Positions 38,373 to 46,451 of a stretch of DNA of 64,000 bases are shown in pieces. The stretch spans positions 124,001 through 188,000 of the forward strand of contig NZ_LLZC01000012.1 in the NCBI RefSeq assembly GCF_001461825.1. Direction: 5' to 3'. Below the pieces are notes generated by a model. That model was not told where the DNA came from. It worked only from the letters and a program-made list of their open reading frames with translations, and did not search any database. This DNA comes from Bacillus velezensis. Lineage in GTDB: Bacteria; Bacillota; Bacilli; Bacillales; Bacillaceae. Made by a program: the position numbers and the translations under genes. The number at the start of each line of letters is the position of its first letter. The first letter of the stretch is position 1.

Positions 38373-38783
38373 ATGAAATTAACGGTTTACTACGATGGTC
38401 AGTTTTGGGTAGGAGTCATTGAAGTTGTGAATGATGGGAAATTAAGAGCAATTCGTCATTTGTTTGGACAAGAGCCAAAGGATTCAGAAATAATGCATTT
38501 TGTTAATAATCAACTTTTACCGACTCTCTCCCACACTGAACAAGAAGGGGTTTGTGTTAAAGCAAAATCTAAGAAATTAAACCCAAAAAGATTGCAACGA
38601 CAAGCTTCTAAAGAGATGAAAAATATCGGGATATCAACTAAGGTACAAAAAGCGATAAAACAGGAGCTTGAAGCAAGAAAAGAAAAGAAAAAACAACTGA
38701 ATAGAAAACAAAGAGAAAAAATAAAGGAACAAAAATATTTAATCAGAAAACAAAAAGCAAAAGAAAAGCATAGGGGCAAATAG
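38373..38783 (+). CDS. yjdF: YjdF-family protein (DUF2992)
   Basis: The 136-residue protein begins MKLTVYYDGQFWVGVIE, the conserved N-terminal half of the YjdF/DUF2992 family, and ends in a very basic Lys/Arg/Gln-rich helical tail (from about residue 65). No membrane segment. The ATG at 38373 follows GGAGGAGGG, which can pair with an upstream CCTCCTC as part of the riboswitch. The family is usually controlled by the yjdF RNA and is thought to help cells deal with toxic nitrogen heterocycles; the biochemical activity is unknown. It lies at the left of the accessory segment and is more AT-rich than neighbouring core genes. Confidence 0.8.
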   Translation: MKLTVYYDGQFWVGVIEVVNDGKLRAIRHLFGQEPKDSEIMHFVNNQLLPTLSHTEQEGVCVKAKSKKLNPKRLQRQASKEMKNIGISTKVQKAIKQELEARKEKKKQLNRKQREKIKEQKYLIRKQKAKEKHRGK

Positions 38784-38875
38784 TCGGAGAACCCGATGAA
38801 GCCCTTCGATTGAAAAGTTGAGCGGCATCAGTTAGTTTCTTCGCACTGATTTAGAGAAAAAGAAGTATAAGTCAG

Positions 38876-38904
38876 AGCCCTTCTCGAGATGAGGAGGGTT
38901 TTTC
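38876..38904 (+). terminator. Possible terminator downstream of yjdF
   Basis: GAGCCCTTCTC / GAGGAGGG (one G-T pair) with a short loop, followed by TTTTT. Confidence 0.6.
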
Positions 38905-38940
38905 TGCAATTTATTTAAATTCACTTACATCAGTAAATGA

Positions 38941-39102
38941 GTCAGTTTCAATTGTGAACGGCTTGATGAAGATATTTACGGACCGAAATCAGCAAATGCA
39001 GTCAAACGATTCCAGTCCATGTACGGCGTGACTGCTGACGGCATTCATGGGCCAAAGACAAAGATGAAAATCAGCGTTAAAGAAATAGGGAAAATTAGAT
39101 AA
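38941..39102 (+). pseudogene. Remnant of a cell-wall hydrolase: peptidoglycan-binding repeat
   Basis: This frame has no start codon and a stop codon just upstream. It reads DIYGPKSANAVKRFQSMYG followed by VTADGIHGPKTKMKI and a stop at 39100-39102. The paired D-G-x-x-G-P-x-T/S motifs are those of PG_binding_1 repeats, which form the C-terminal wall-binding domains of phage endolysins and autolysins. The catalytic part is absent. The fragment shows that lytic-enzyme or prophage DNA was once present here. Confidence 0.7.
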
Positions 39103-39258
39103 AGAACGAAAAAAATTTCTAAATATAGTTGGATTGATATATTATTGAACCCTGCATATGTGATAACAATAGCAGCTTTAAATAGGTGTAACAGGAGGTA
39201 GATTACTAAAGAATCTAAGGTTAGTATTTGGGTTTTAATATTTGATTAGGGGGAAAGA

Positions 39259-39696
39259 ATGCTATCACTTAATAGAGCTTTAAAATTACGTGATTTAGAA
39301 GTTTTTCGTGTGCTGAAAGATGGTAACATTTTATCTTACGTAATAATTGAAGATACTCGAAAGCCATTTACAGAAGAAGACAAAAAATTAGAACCATTAT
39401 GTTATATGGACGAAGAAGATATTAATGCGATTTTAAATGTTTTTAAGATTTCAATTGTTAATGATGAAAAATTAAATGAAGATAATTCAATTTTTATAAG
39501 ATCTTACTTTTCTGAATTTGTTAATCATACAAATTTAACGAATTTAATTATTAAAGAATATGTTCAAAAGGATTTATATAATTACGATGATGAAGATGAC
39601 ATCATTTTCTTTAATAGAATTTTACGTAGTATAGGATCAGATTATGTTATCAAAGAATTTGACGATATAAATTGGATTTATTTATCTCAAGATTGA
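39259..39696 (+). CDS. Orphan acidic protein, unknown function
   Basis: The 145-residue protein is strongly acidic (runs such as EDKKLE, DEEDIN, YDDEDDI), has no signal peptide, membrane segment or Cys pair, and ends with WIYLSQD. ATG at 39259 follows AGGGGGAAAG and a hairpin terminator follows the gene, so it looks expressed. Codon use is markedly AT-rich compared with flanking core genes, a sign of horizontal transfer. I do not recognise a family. Small acidic orphans beside mobile remnants are often immunity proteins of polymorphic toxins, but no toxin gene is present, so this is only a guess. Confidence 0.65.
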   Translation: MLSLNRALKLRDLEVFRVLKDGNILSYVIIEDTRKPFTEEDKKLEPLCYMDEEDINAILNVFKISIVNDEKLNEDNSIFIRSYFSEFVNHTNLTNLIIKEYVQKDLYNYDDEDDIIFFNRILRSIGSDYVIKEFDDINWIYLSQD

Positions 39697-39713
39697 TTTC
39701 TTATTTAGATTTT

Positions 39714-39751
39714 AAAGGAGTACAGAAGATAATTTCTGTACTCCTTTTTAA
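39714..39751 (+). terminator. Terminator of the orphan gene
   Basis: AAAGGAGTACAGAA-GATAAT-TTCTGTACTCCTTTTTAA: near-perfect 14-bp stem with T-run. It rules out the overlapping open frame 39672-39950 as a gene. Confidence 0.88.
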
Positions 39752-39988
39752 GGCAAAAAATAGACTTCTAGTTTCTCTTTATAGCATAAATACAATTGAC
39801 GAAAATCGTAAGTTCAGCACCCGCAAGGGGTGTATACAAGTGCTTTATTATCATGGATGTTCTATTTCCAAAATCGCTATCATTTTTTGTTATTTTCGGT
39901 TAATTAGGAAAATTGCGGTATTTTTTCGTTTACAGAAAATAAGAAATTAGTGGAAAATAAATCAAAAGAGGAGGAGGGGAATGAATGC
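39752..39988. other. Intergenic region before rap
   Basis: AT-rich sequence without a convincing gene. It must hold the rap promoter; no sigma-A or ComA-box pair stood out by eye. The rap ribosome site GGAGGGG lies at 39972-39979. Confidence 0.4.
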
Positions 39989-41122
39989 ATGGACCAGGTA
40001 TTACCGTCTTCACATGTAGGCGTTAAAATTAACGAGTGGTACAAGATGATTCGTCAATTTAGTGTGCCAGACGCGGAAATTTTAAAAGCCGAAGTGGAAC
40101 ACGAAATAAAAGAAATGGAAGAAGACGAATATTTACTTATTTATTACTCTCTCATGACTTTTCGTCATCAACTTATGCTAGATTATTTAAACCCAGAAAT
40201 AAAGTATAGGACTGATAGGCCAACCACCACAGAACTACTTGAGAAGATTGAGAAACCACAAAAAACACTTACCGGCCTCTTAAAATATTACTCACATTTT
40301 TTTCGCGGAATGTACGAATTTGATCAGAAGCAGTATGTAGAAGCAATTAATTTTTATCGTAAAGCAGAGATGGAAATTCATCATGTCTCTGATGAAATAG
40401 AACAAGCTGAGTTTCATTTTAAGTTGGCAGAGGCTTATTATAATATGAAACAAACGCACGTATCCATGCATCATATTCTAAAAGCGTTAGAAATTTATGA
40501 TCGAAACCCGCTTTATACCGTCCGAAAAATTCAAAGTTTATTTGTAATTGTGGGTAATTATCTTGATTTTAAACATTACGAAAAAGGATTACAGCATCTT
40601 GAGGAAGCCTTGAAGCTTTCGCAAGAATTTGGTCATAAAAGGTTGATTTCCTCTGCTCTTTATAATTTGGGTGAAAGTTATCACTACATGGGACAAGAAG
40701 AAAAGGCCGAAGCGTATTTGAGACAAGCAATTGTGATTGGTGAAGAAATGAAATTGAGAACTCTGCCCCATTCATATTATTCACTTTCCATAGTATTATT
40801 TAAGCAAAAGAAAACAGCCGCGGCAGGCCAAGCTTTAAAAGAAGGTTTAAAAACAGCAGTAAAATATGACGACAATTTGTTTTGCTTATTAACAGAGTTT
40901 TTATATGTTTTATTTGCTGAACCGATTAACAAAGACAGCCTTGTAGAAATTTTAAGTAAGCTTGAAAATATTCATATGTATTCGTATGTCGAAGAGTTGA
41001 CACTTTTAACAGCAAACTTTTTCAAAGGAATGAAGGACTTTGAAATGGCTACAATTTTTTATGATAAGATGGTGGAGTCTCAACTTCAAATACAGCGGGG
41101 GGATTGTTTGTATGAATATTAA
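39989..41122 (+). CDS. Rap-family aspartate phosphatase / response regulator inhibitor
   Basis: The 377-residue cytoplasmic Rap protein consists of an N-terminal three-helix bundle (about 1-75, HVGVKINEWYKMIRQFSVPDA region) and about seven TPR-like helical repeats (from about 100; KLAEAYYNMKQ, NLGESYHYMGQEEKA). Raps inhibit Spo0F or ComA-type response regulators and are themselves inhibited by a Phr pentapeptide bound in the TPR groove. Position 47 is Glu (MEEDEYLL), where Spo0F phosphatases such as RapH have the catalytic Gln. ATG at 39989 follows GGAGGGG nine bases upstream. The phr gene overlaps its 3' end by 11 bases. AT-rich, in an accessory segment, so probably acquired. The specific Rap number cannot be given. 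Confidence 0.93.
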   Translation: MDQVLPSSHVGVKINEWYKMIRQFSVPDAEILKAEVEHEIKEMEEDEYLLIYYSLMTFRHQLMLDYLNPEIKYRTDRPTTTELLEKIEKPQKTLTGLLKYYSHFFRGMYEFDQKQYVEAINFYRKAEMEIHHVSDEIEQAEFHFKLAEAYYNMKQTHVSMHHILKALEIYDRNPLYTVRKIQSLFVIVGNYLDFKHYEKGLQHLEEALKLSQEFGHKRLISSALYNLGESYHYMGQEEKAEAYLRQAIVIGEEMKLRTLPHSYYSLSIVLFKQKKTAAAGQALKEGLKTAVKYDDNLFCLLTEFLYVLFAEPINKDSLVEILSKLENIHMYSYVEELTLLTANFFKGMKDFEMATIFYDKMVESQLQIQRGDCLYEY

Positions 41123-41264
41123 AAAAGCAATTTGTTTCTCTGTCTCTGCTTTCGCTATTACGTTCGGTGTAATTGCTTTTGTAGGAAACACGACTCATCT
41201 TCATCATAATGCAGCCAAAACTGATAATGAGGTAATACAACTAGCTGCGCGACTGCAAACATGA
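41112..41264 (+). CDS. Phr pre-pro-peptide, cognate inhibitor of the adjacent Rap
   Basis: The 50-residue precursor has a basic start (MNIKK), a hydrophobic export signal (about residues 6-24) and a short polar tail ending LAARLQT. Phr precursors are exported, trimmed to a pentapeptide and re-imported by Opp. The C-terminal pentapeptide here would be ARLQT, closely resembling PhrA (ARNQT), whose precursor also ends Ala-Ala-Arg. ATG at 41112 overlaps the rap stop and follows a G-rich site (GCGGGGGGA). A terminator follows at once. Mature peptide identity is inference from family pattern. Confidence 0.88.
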   Translation: MNIKKAICFSVSAFAITFGVIAFVGNTTHLHHNAAKTDNEVIQLAARLQT

Positions 41265-41267
41265 TTT

Positions 41268-41303
41268 AAAAGATGTGGCCTTTTTAGGGCTGCATCTTTT
41301 TTT
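41268..41303 (+). terminator. Terminator of rap-phr
   Basis: AAAGATGTGGCC / GGGCTGCATCTTT around TTTTTA, followed by TTTT. Confidence 0.8.
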
Positions 41304-41551
41304 GTCATGCATTTTCGATTTTTCTCTTTTTAGGCGGGGCTGCGGCTGCTGCATTACAAGCATGGTAACAGGTTATGTTACAAGGGTGATATTCGTTTGA
41401 AGTCCGCATAAAAATACAAAAGGATCGTTATATACACAAAAGCGAAATACGAAGTAACAACAAAGATATATATAAGAAAATTTGAGCCAACTAAAACCAA
41501 GACATGGATTTCTGAAGCTGATCCGAACATTGATTCAGTCGAGTAAACAAA
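41304..41551. other. Degenerate sequence with short gene remnants
   Basis: No intact gene. Short open stretches without starts end at 41370-41372 (Ala-rich tail GGAAAAALQAW) and near 41545 (tail KTWISEADPNIDSVE). They look like 3' ends of lost genes, possibly from the same mobile source as the lytic enzyme fragment upstream. Confidence 0.35.
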
Positions 41552-41584
41552 TTAACCCCCTTCTCCGGTAAAGAAGGGGGTTAA
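41552..41584. repeat. Perfect 13-bp inverted repeat without T-run
   Basis: TTAACCCCCTTCT-CCGGTAA-AGAAGGGGGTTAA. Strong hairpin, symmetric, with no T-run on either strand beyond the stem. Could be a terminator remnant or an end structure of the insertion. Confidence 0.6.
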
Positions 41585-41705
41585 ACTTGCGGTGAAGTTG
41601 TCGCGCTTGTCCTTTTAAAGTCTCCTCCAAATGCTCCCCCAAATGAAGACATAGAATACATGGTTTTACAAAGCGCCTGAAAGCAAACGATTAAATTTAT
41701 CAACG
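41585..41705. other. Remnant coding stretch before the citZ control region
   Basis: A start-less frame ends SPPNAPPNEDIEYMVLQSA at about 41685. No intact gene is seen. Confidence 0.3.
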
Positions 41706-41730
41706 AAAAGCCTTGATATATAAGGCTTTT
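41706..41730. terminator. Hairpin AAAAGCCTT/AAGGCTTTT upstream of citZ
   Basis: Perfect 9-bp stem with a 7-base AT loop and A/T ends, able to act on either strand. It separates the accessory segment from the citZ regulatory region. Confidence 0.55.
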
Positions 41731-41809
41731 AAAACATTTTTAGTTAAAAGTCTACAAATTAATCAGATTATTGTTTATAATAAGAATAGGCTTAAACTTA
41801 AATAAGCTT

Positions 41810-41824
41810 ATAAGAATTTGTTAT
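41810..41824. promoter_or_regulatory. CcpC-type dyad of citZ
   Basis: ATAA-GAATTTG-TTAT matches the CcpC dyad ATAA-N7-TTAT. A second ATAAGCAT half-site lies at 41833-41840. CcpC (LysR family) represses citZ and citB when citrate is low in B. subtilis. Confidence 0.65.
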
Positions 41825-41868
41825 GTTCCTCTATAAGCATACTGGTTATGTAATCGCAATCATTGAAA

Positions 41869-41882
41869 TGTAAGCATTTTCT
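41869..41882 (+). promoter_or_regulatory. CcpA cre site of citZ
   Basis: TGTAAGCATTTTCT matches 12 of 14 consensus positions and is the same sequence I recall as the functional cre of B. subtilis citZ. It lies downstream of the CcpC dyad. Confidence 0.65.
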
Positions 41883-41981
41883 TAAAGGGGAAAGGGATTG
41901 TTTGCATGACTCATTTTAAGTAAGCCGTATGTTTTATATACTCTTTAAAGGGGAATTTTGATTGAAAAGGAGAGGTTGAAT

Positions 41982-43100
41982 ATGACAGCAACACGCGGTC
42001 TTGAAGGGGTTGTAGCAACAACATCATCTGTAAGCTCTATTATCGACGATACCCTTACATATGTAGGGTACGATATTGACGACTTGACAGAGAATGCAAG
42101 TTTTGAAGAAATCATTTATTTGCTGTGGCATCTGCGCCTGCCGAATAAAACGGAACTTGCTGAACTGAAAAAACAGCTTGCGAAAGAAGCTGCCGTTCCA
42201 CAAGAAATCATTGAGCACTTCAAATCCTATCCCCTCAATAACGTACATCCAATGGCTGCGCTCCGGACGGCGATTTCATTACTCGGTCTGACTGACAGTG
42301 AAGCCGATGTCATGAATCCGGAAGCGAACTACAGAAAAGCCATCCGTCTGCAGGCGAAAGTGCCGGGCATTGTCGCCGCTTTCTCAAGAATCCGCAAAGG
42401 ACTTGATCCTGTTGAACCGAAGGAAGAGTATGGAATCGCGGAGAACTTCCTTTACACCTTAAACGGTGAAGAGCCTTCTCCGATTGAAGTGGAAGCGTTT
42501 AACAAAGCGCTCATTCTTCATGCGGATCATGAGCTGAATGCATCAACATTTACGGCGAGAGTATGTGTCGCCACCTTATCTGATATTTACTCAGGCATCA
42601 CTGCCGCCATCGGCGCTTTAAAAGGACCGCTTCACGGCGGAGCCAATGAAGCCGTCATGAAAATGCTGACAGAAATCGGCGAAGTGGAAAACGCCGAGCC
42701 TTATATCCGCAGCAAAATGGAGAAAAAGGAAAAAGTAATGGGCTTCGGACACCGTGTGTATAAGCATGGAGACCCGCGCGCCAAACACTTAAAAGAAATG
42801 AGCAAACGCCTGACGAATCTGACGGGTGAAAGCAAATGGTACGAGATGTCAATCCGTGTCGAAGAAATCGTAACGTCGGAGAAAAAACTCCCGCCTAACG
42901 TTGATTTCTATTCCGCATCTGTATACCACAGTCTCGGCATTGATCACGATCTGTTCACGCCGATCTTTGCGATCAGCAGAATGTCAGGATGGATCGCCCA
43001 TATTCTTGAACAGTACGATAACAACCGCCTCATCCGCCCGCGCGCTGATTACACGGGTCCGGATAAGCAGACTTTTGTTCCGATTGATGAAAGAGCCTGA
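41982..43100 (+). CDS. citZ: Citrate synthase II
   Basis: The 372-residue citrate synthase condenses acetyl-CoA and oxaloacetate. Active-site blocks: HADHELNASTF (His), PLHGGANEAV and GFGHRVYK (His), and the catalytic Asp in the NVDFYSASVYH region. ATG at 41982 follows AAAAGGAGAGG and gives the B. subtilis length. First gene of the citZ-icd-mdh TCA operon; CcpC and CcpA sites lie upstream. The core promoter could not be assigned with certainty. Confidence 0.97.
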   Translation: MTATRGLEGVVATTSSVSSIIDDTLTYVGYDIDDLTENASFEEIIYLLWHLRLPNKTELAELKKQLAKEAAVPQEIIEHFKSYPLNNVHPMAALRTAISLLGLTDSEADVMNPEANYRKAIRLQAKVPGIVAAFSRIRKGLDPVEPKEEYGIAENFLYTLNGEEPSPIEVEAFNKALILHADHELNASTFTARVCVATLSDIYSGITAAIGALKGPLHGGANEAVMKMLTEIGEVENAEPYIRSKMEKKEKVMGFGHRVYKHGDPRAKHLKEMSKRLTNLTGESKWYEMSIRVEEIVTSEKKLPPNVDFYSASVYHSLGIDHDLFTPIFAISRMSGWIAHILEQYDNNRLIRPRADYTGPDKQTFVPIDERA

Positions 43101-43138
43101 TCAAACGGGAGGCTGGTGATTTTCATGTCGTTAGCCTC

Positions 43139-43168
43139 TTGTTAATCAAGCCCGGATTGGTTTACAAT
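43139..43168 (+). promoter_or_regulatory. Possible internal promoter for icd-mdh
   Basis: TTGTTA (43139-43144), 18-base spacer, TACAAT (43163-43168), in the 160-base citZ-icd gap. An icd promoter is known at this place in B. subtilis. Confidence 0.4.
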
Positions 43169-43260
43169 TTTGATAGAATCTTGAGAAAAGTCATTTTATT
43201 TTCTATACAAGAAAAATAAAATGTTTTCTAAATATGAATTACATACTGGGAGGTAATATT

Positions 43261-44532
43261 GTGTCACAAGGTGAAAAAATTACAGTCTCTAATGGAGTAT
43301 TAAACGTACCAAATAATCCGATTATCCCGTTTATTGAAGGTGACGGCACAGGCCCTGATATTTGGAACGCCGCTTCTAAAGTATTGGAAGCCGCTGTTGA
43401 AAAAGCATATAAAGGCGAGAAAAAAATCACGTGGAAAGAAGTTTATGCCGGTGAAAAGGCTTATAATAAAACAGGTGAGTGGCTTCCTGCCGAAACGCTG
43501 GAAGACATCAGAGAGTACTTCATCGCCATCAAAGGTCCTCTGACGACACCGGTCGGCGGCGGTATCCGTTCTCTGAACGTGGCGCTGAGACAGGAGCTTG
43601 ATTTGTTTACATGCCTGCGTCCTGTCAGATATTTCACGGGAGTGCCTTCTCCGGTCAAACGACCTGAAGATACGGATATGGTCATTTTCCGCGAGAATAC
43701 GGAAGATATTTACGCCGGAATTGAGTATGCGAAAGGTTCTGAAGAGGTTGAAAAGCTGATCAGTTTCCTGCAAAATGAAATGGGTGTTAACAAAATCCGT
43801 TTCCCTGAAACGTCAGGAATCGGCATCAAACCTGTTTCTGAAGAAGGCACAAGCCGCTTAGTCAGAGCTGCCATTGAGTATGCGATCGAAAACGGCCGTA
43901 AGTCTGTCACGCTTGTCCACAAAGGAAACATCATGAAGTTCACTGAAGGGGCATTTAAAAACTGGGGCTACGAGCTTGCCGAAAGAGAATACGGAGATAA
44001 AGTATTCACTTGGGCTGAATATGACCGCATTGTCGAAAAAGACGGAAAAGAAGCGGCTGATAAAGCGCAGAGCGACGCGGAAGCGGCAGGGAAAATCATC
44101 GTCAAAGACAGCATCGCTGATATTTTCCTTCAGCAGATCTTAACCCGTCCGAGCGAATTCGACGTCGTGGCGACAATGAACTTAAACGGAGACTATATCT
44201 CTGATGCGCTTGCCGCTCAGGTAGGCGGAATCGGAATCGCGCCGGGAGCGAACATCAACTATGAAACAGGGCATGCGATTTTCGAAGCGACTCACGGAAC
44301 GGCTCCTAAATATGCCGGCCTTGACAAAGTCAACCCGTCATCCGTCATCCTTTCAGGAGTGCTTCTTCTTGAACACCTGAACTGGAATGAGGCTGCTGAC
44401 TTGATCATTAAATCTATGGAAAAAACGATTGCTTCAAAAGTAGTAACGTACGATTTTGCTAGATTAATGGACGGTGCAACTGAAGTGAAATGTTCAGAGT
44501 TTGGTGAAGAGCTAATCAAAAACATGGACTGA
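43261..44532 (+). CDS. icd: Isocitrate dehydrogenase (NADP)
   Basis: The 423-residue isocitrate dehydrogenase oxidatively decarboxylates isocitrate to 2-oxoglutarate. [14 protein letters not shown] opens the fold; the phosphorylatable substrate-binding Ser lies in [31 protein letters not shown] is the metal-binding signature. GTG at 43261 follows GGGAGGTAAT and matches the B. subtilis length. Second gene of the citZ operon; its product shares NADPH supply with YtsJ. Confidence 0.97.
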   Translation: MSQGEKITVSNGVLNVPNNPIIPFIEGDGTGPDIWNAASKVLEAAVEKAYKGEKKITWKEVYAGEKAYNKTGEWLPAETLEDIREYFIAIKGPLTTPVGGGIRSLNVALRQELDLFTCLRPVRYFTGVPSPVKRPEDTDMVIFRENTEDIYAGIEYAKGSEEVEKLISFLQNEMGVNKIRFPETSGIGIKPVSEEGTSRLVRAAIEYAIENGRKSVTLVHKGNIMKFTEGAFKNWGYELAEREYGDKVFTWAEYDRIVEKDGKEAADKAQSDAEAAGKIIVKDSIADIFLQQILTRPSEFDVVATMNLNGDYISDALAAQVGGIGIAPGANINYETGHAIFEATHGTAPKYAGLDKVNPSSVILSGVLLLEHLNWNEAADLIIKSMEKTIASKVVTYDFARLMDGATEVKCSEFGEELIKNMD

Positions 44533-44577
44533 ACCTAAAGCAGACTTCTAATGAAGCCAAAAAAGGAGAAGAGAATC

Positions 44578-45516
44578 ATGGGAAAAACACGCAGTAAAGT
44601 TTCTGTTATCGGAGCAGGATTTACGGGAGCGACAACAGCCTTTCTTACAGCTCAAAAAGAGCTTGCAGACGTTGTGCTCGTTGATATTCCGCAATTAGAA
44701 AACCCGACAAAAGGAAAAGCGCTAGACATGCTCGAAGCAAGTCCGGTTCAAGGATTTGACGCGAAAATCACAGGCACGTCCAACTACGAGGACACAGCCG
44801 GTTCTGATATCGTCGTCATCACAGCCGGAATTGCGAGAAAACCGGGCATGAGCCGTGATGATCTCGTATCTACAAACGAAAAAATCATGAGAAGCGTCAC
44901 ACGTGAGATCGTGAAATATTCTCCTGACTGCATTATCGTTGTATTGACAAACCCTGTTGATGCGATGACATATGCGGTGTACAAAGAATCAGGCTTCCCG
45001 AAAGAACGCGTCATCGGACAATCCGGAGTGCTTGACACTGCGCGATTCAGAACATTCGTCGCTGAAGAATTAAACCTGTCTGTAAAAGATGTGACCGGTT
45101 TTGTTCTTGGCGGACACGGTGACGACATGGTTCCTCTCGTCCGTTATTCCTATGCGGGCGGCATTCCGCTTGAAACGCTTATCCCGAAAGACCGTCTTGA
45201 TGCGATTGTAGAACGCACAAGAAAAGGCGGCGGGGAAATCGTCAACCTTCTCGGCAACGGAAGCGCCTACTACGCGCCTGCTGCATCACTGACTGAAATG
45301 GTAGAAGCCATTTTGAAAGATCAGCGCCGCGTGCTTCCGACTATCGCTTACTTAGAAGGCGAATACGGTCATGAAGGCATTTACTTAGGCGTACCGACGA
45401 TTATCGGAGGAAACGGCCTAGAGCAAATCATCGAGCTTGAACTGACAGACTATGAAAAAGCGCAGCTGAGTAAATCAGTTGAATCTGTCAAAAACGTGAT
45501 GAAAGTATTGTCATAA
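44578..45516 (+). CDS. mdh: Malate dehydrogenase (NAD, LDH-like type)
   Basis: The 312-residue tetrameric malate dehydrogenase interconverts malate and oxaloacetate. [14 protein letters not shown] binds [17 protein letters not shown] is the mobile loop with substrate arginines, [11 protein letters not shown] and [14 protein letters not shown] (catalytic His) follow. ATG at 44578 follows AAAAGGAGAAG. Third gene of the operon, 45 bases after icd, ended by a strong terminator. Confidence 0.97.
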
Positions 45517-45521
45517 GAAAA

Positions 45522-45558
45522 AAGGGAAGGCTTCCGAATCAGAAGCCTTCCTCTTTTT
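45522..45558 (+). terminator. Terminator of citZ-icd-mdh
   Basis: GGGAAGGCTTC-CGAATCA-GAAGCCTTCC followed by TCTTTTT. Confidence 0.9.
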
Positions 45559-45566
45559 ACAATTAA

Positions 45567-45580
45567 TGAAAGCGTTTTCT
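45567..45580. promoter_or_regulatory. CcpA cre site upstream of phoPR
   Basis: TGAAAGCGTTTTCT matches 13 of 14 cre consensus positions. Glucose repression of phoPR through CcpA is established in B. subtilis. Confidence 0.75.
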
Positions 45581-45625
45581 TTTTCCCTGAGCGATCCTTT
45601 CTCTGAAAATGATCAAAAAGGCGAA

Positions 45626-45654
45626 TTGTCTGAACGGGCAGTATTGGATAAAAT
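45626..45654 (+). promoter_or_regulatory. Sigma-A promoter of phoPR
   Basis: TTGTCT (45626-45631), 17-base spacer, TAAAAT (45649-45654), 77 bases before phoP. B. subtilis phoPR has several promoters, so others may exist. Confidence 0.55.
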
Positions 45655-45731
45655 GAAATCATAAAGTGATATGCAGCACATAAAATAGAGAAAATTGGAT
45701 GTCGGGGAAATTAGACAGCGGAGGGCGCAGC

Positions 45732-46451
45732 ATGAACAAAAAAATTTTAGTTGTAGATGATGAACAATCTATCGTTACTCTTTTACAGTATAATCTGGAA
45801 CGGTCCGGCTATGATGTCATCACCGCATCAGACGGCGAAGAGGCTCTGGAGCAGGCAGAGAATGAAAATCCGGATTTAATCGTACTGGATGTCATGCTGC
45901 CGAAAGTGGACGGAATCGACGTCTGTAAACAGCTCAGACAGCAGAAAATGATGGTTCCGATCTTGATGCTGACAGCAAAAGATGAGGAGTTTGATAAAGT
46001 GCTGGGACTGGAGCTCGGAGCGGATGATTACATGACAAAGCCGTTCAGTCCGCGGGAAGTCACTGCGCGGGTGAAAGCCATTTTAAGAAGGGCTGACATT
46101 TCTTCGCTGTCACAAGGCAGAGAAGAGGAAAAGGACGGGCAGATCCTCATCGGCGAGCTGAAAATTCTTCCGGAGCATTACGAAGCGTACTTTAAGTCAG
46201 AACAGCTGGAACTGACGCCTAAAGAATTTGAACTGCTTCTGTATTTGGGAAAACATAAGGGAAGAGTGCTGACGAGAGATCTTCTGCTGAGCGCGGTCTG
46301 GAACTATGATTTTGCCGGGGATACCCGGATTGTTGACGTTCATATCAGCCATCTGCGCGACAAAATCGAATCAAATACCAAAAAACCCATCTATATTAAA
46401 ACAATCAGAGGTTTGGGGTATAAACTGGAGGAGCCAAAAATGAATGAATAA
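45732..46451 (+). CDS. phoP: Phosphate-starvation response regulator PhoP
   Basis: The 239-residue OmpR-family response regulator controls alkaline phosphatase, phosphate uptake and teichoic/teichuronic acid genes. Receiver domain (1-120) with acidic pocket D9-D10, phospho-acceptor D53 in LIVLDVMLP and K in [10 protein letters not shown]; winged-helix DNA-binding domain (about 140-235). ATG at 45732 follows GCGGAGGGCGCAGC. It overlaps phoR by eight bases, so translation is coupled. Confidence 0.96.
   Translation: MNKKILVVDDEQSIVTLLQYNLERSGYDVITASDGEEALEQAENENPDLIVLDVMLPKVDGIDVCKQLRQQKMMVPILMLTAKDEEFDKVLGLELGADDYMTKPFSPREVTARVKAILRRADISSLSQGREEEKDGQILIGELKILPEHYEAYFKSEQLELTPKEFELLLYLGKHKGRVLTRDLLLSAVWNYDFAGDTRIVDVHISHLRDKIESNTKKPIYIKTIRGLGYKLEEPKMNE

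Noticed and set aside
39672..39950. 92-codon open frame overlapping the end of the orphan gene
   Set aside because: It contains the orphan gene's perfect terminator hairpin and has no ribosome site.
37987..41730. Active prophage or integrative element
   Set aside because: No integrase, transposase, structural or replication gene and no attachment repeats were seen; only fragments and a rap-phr cassette.
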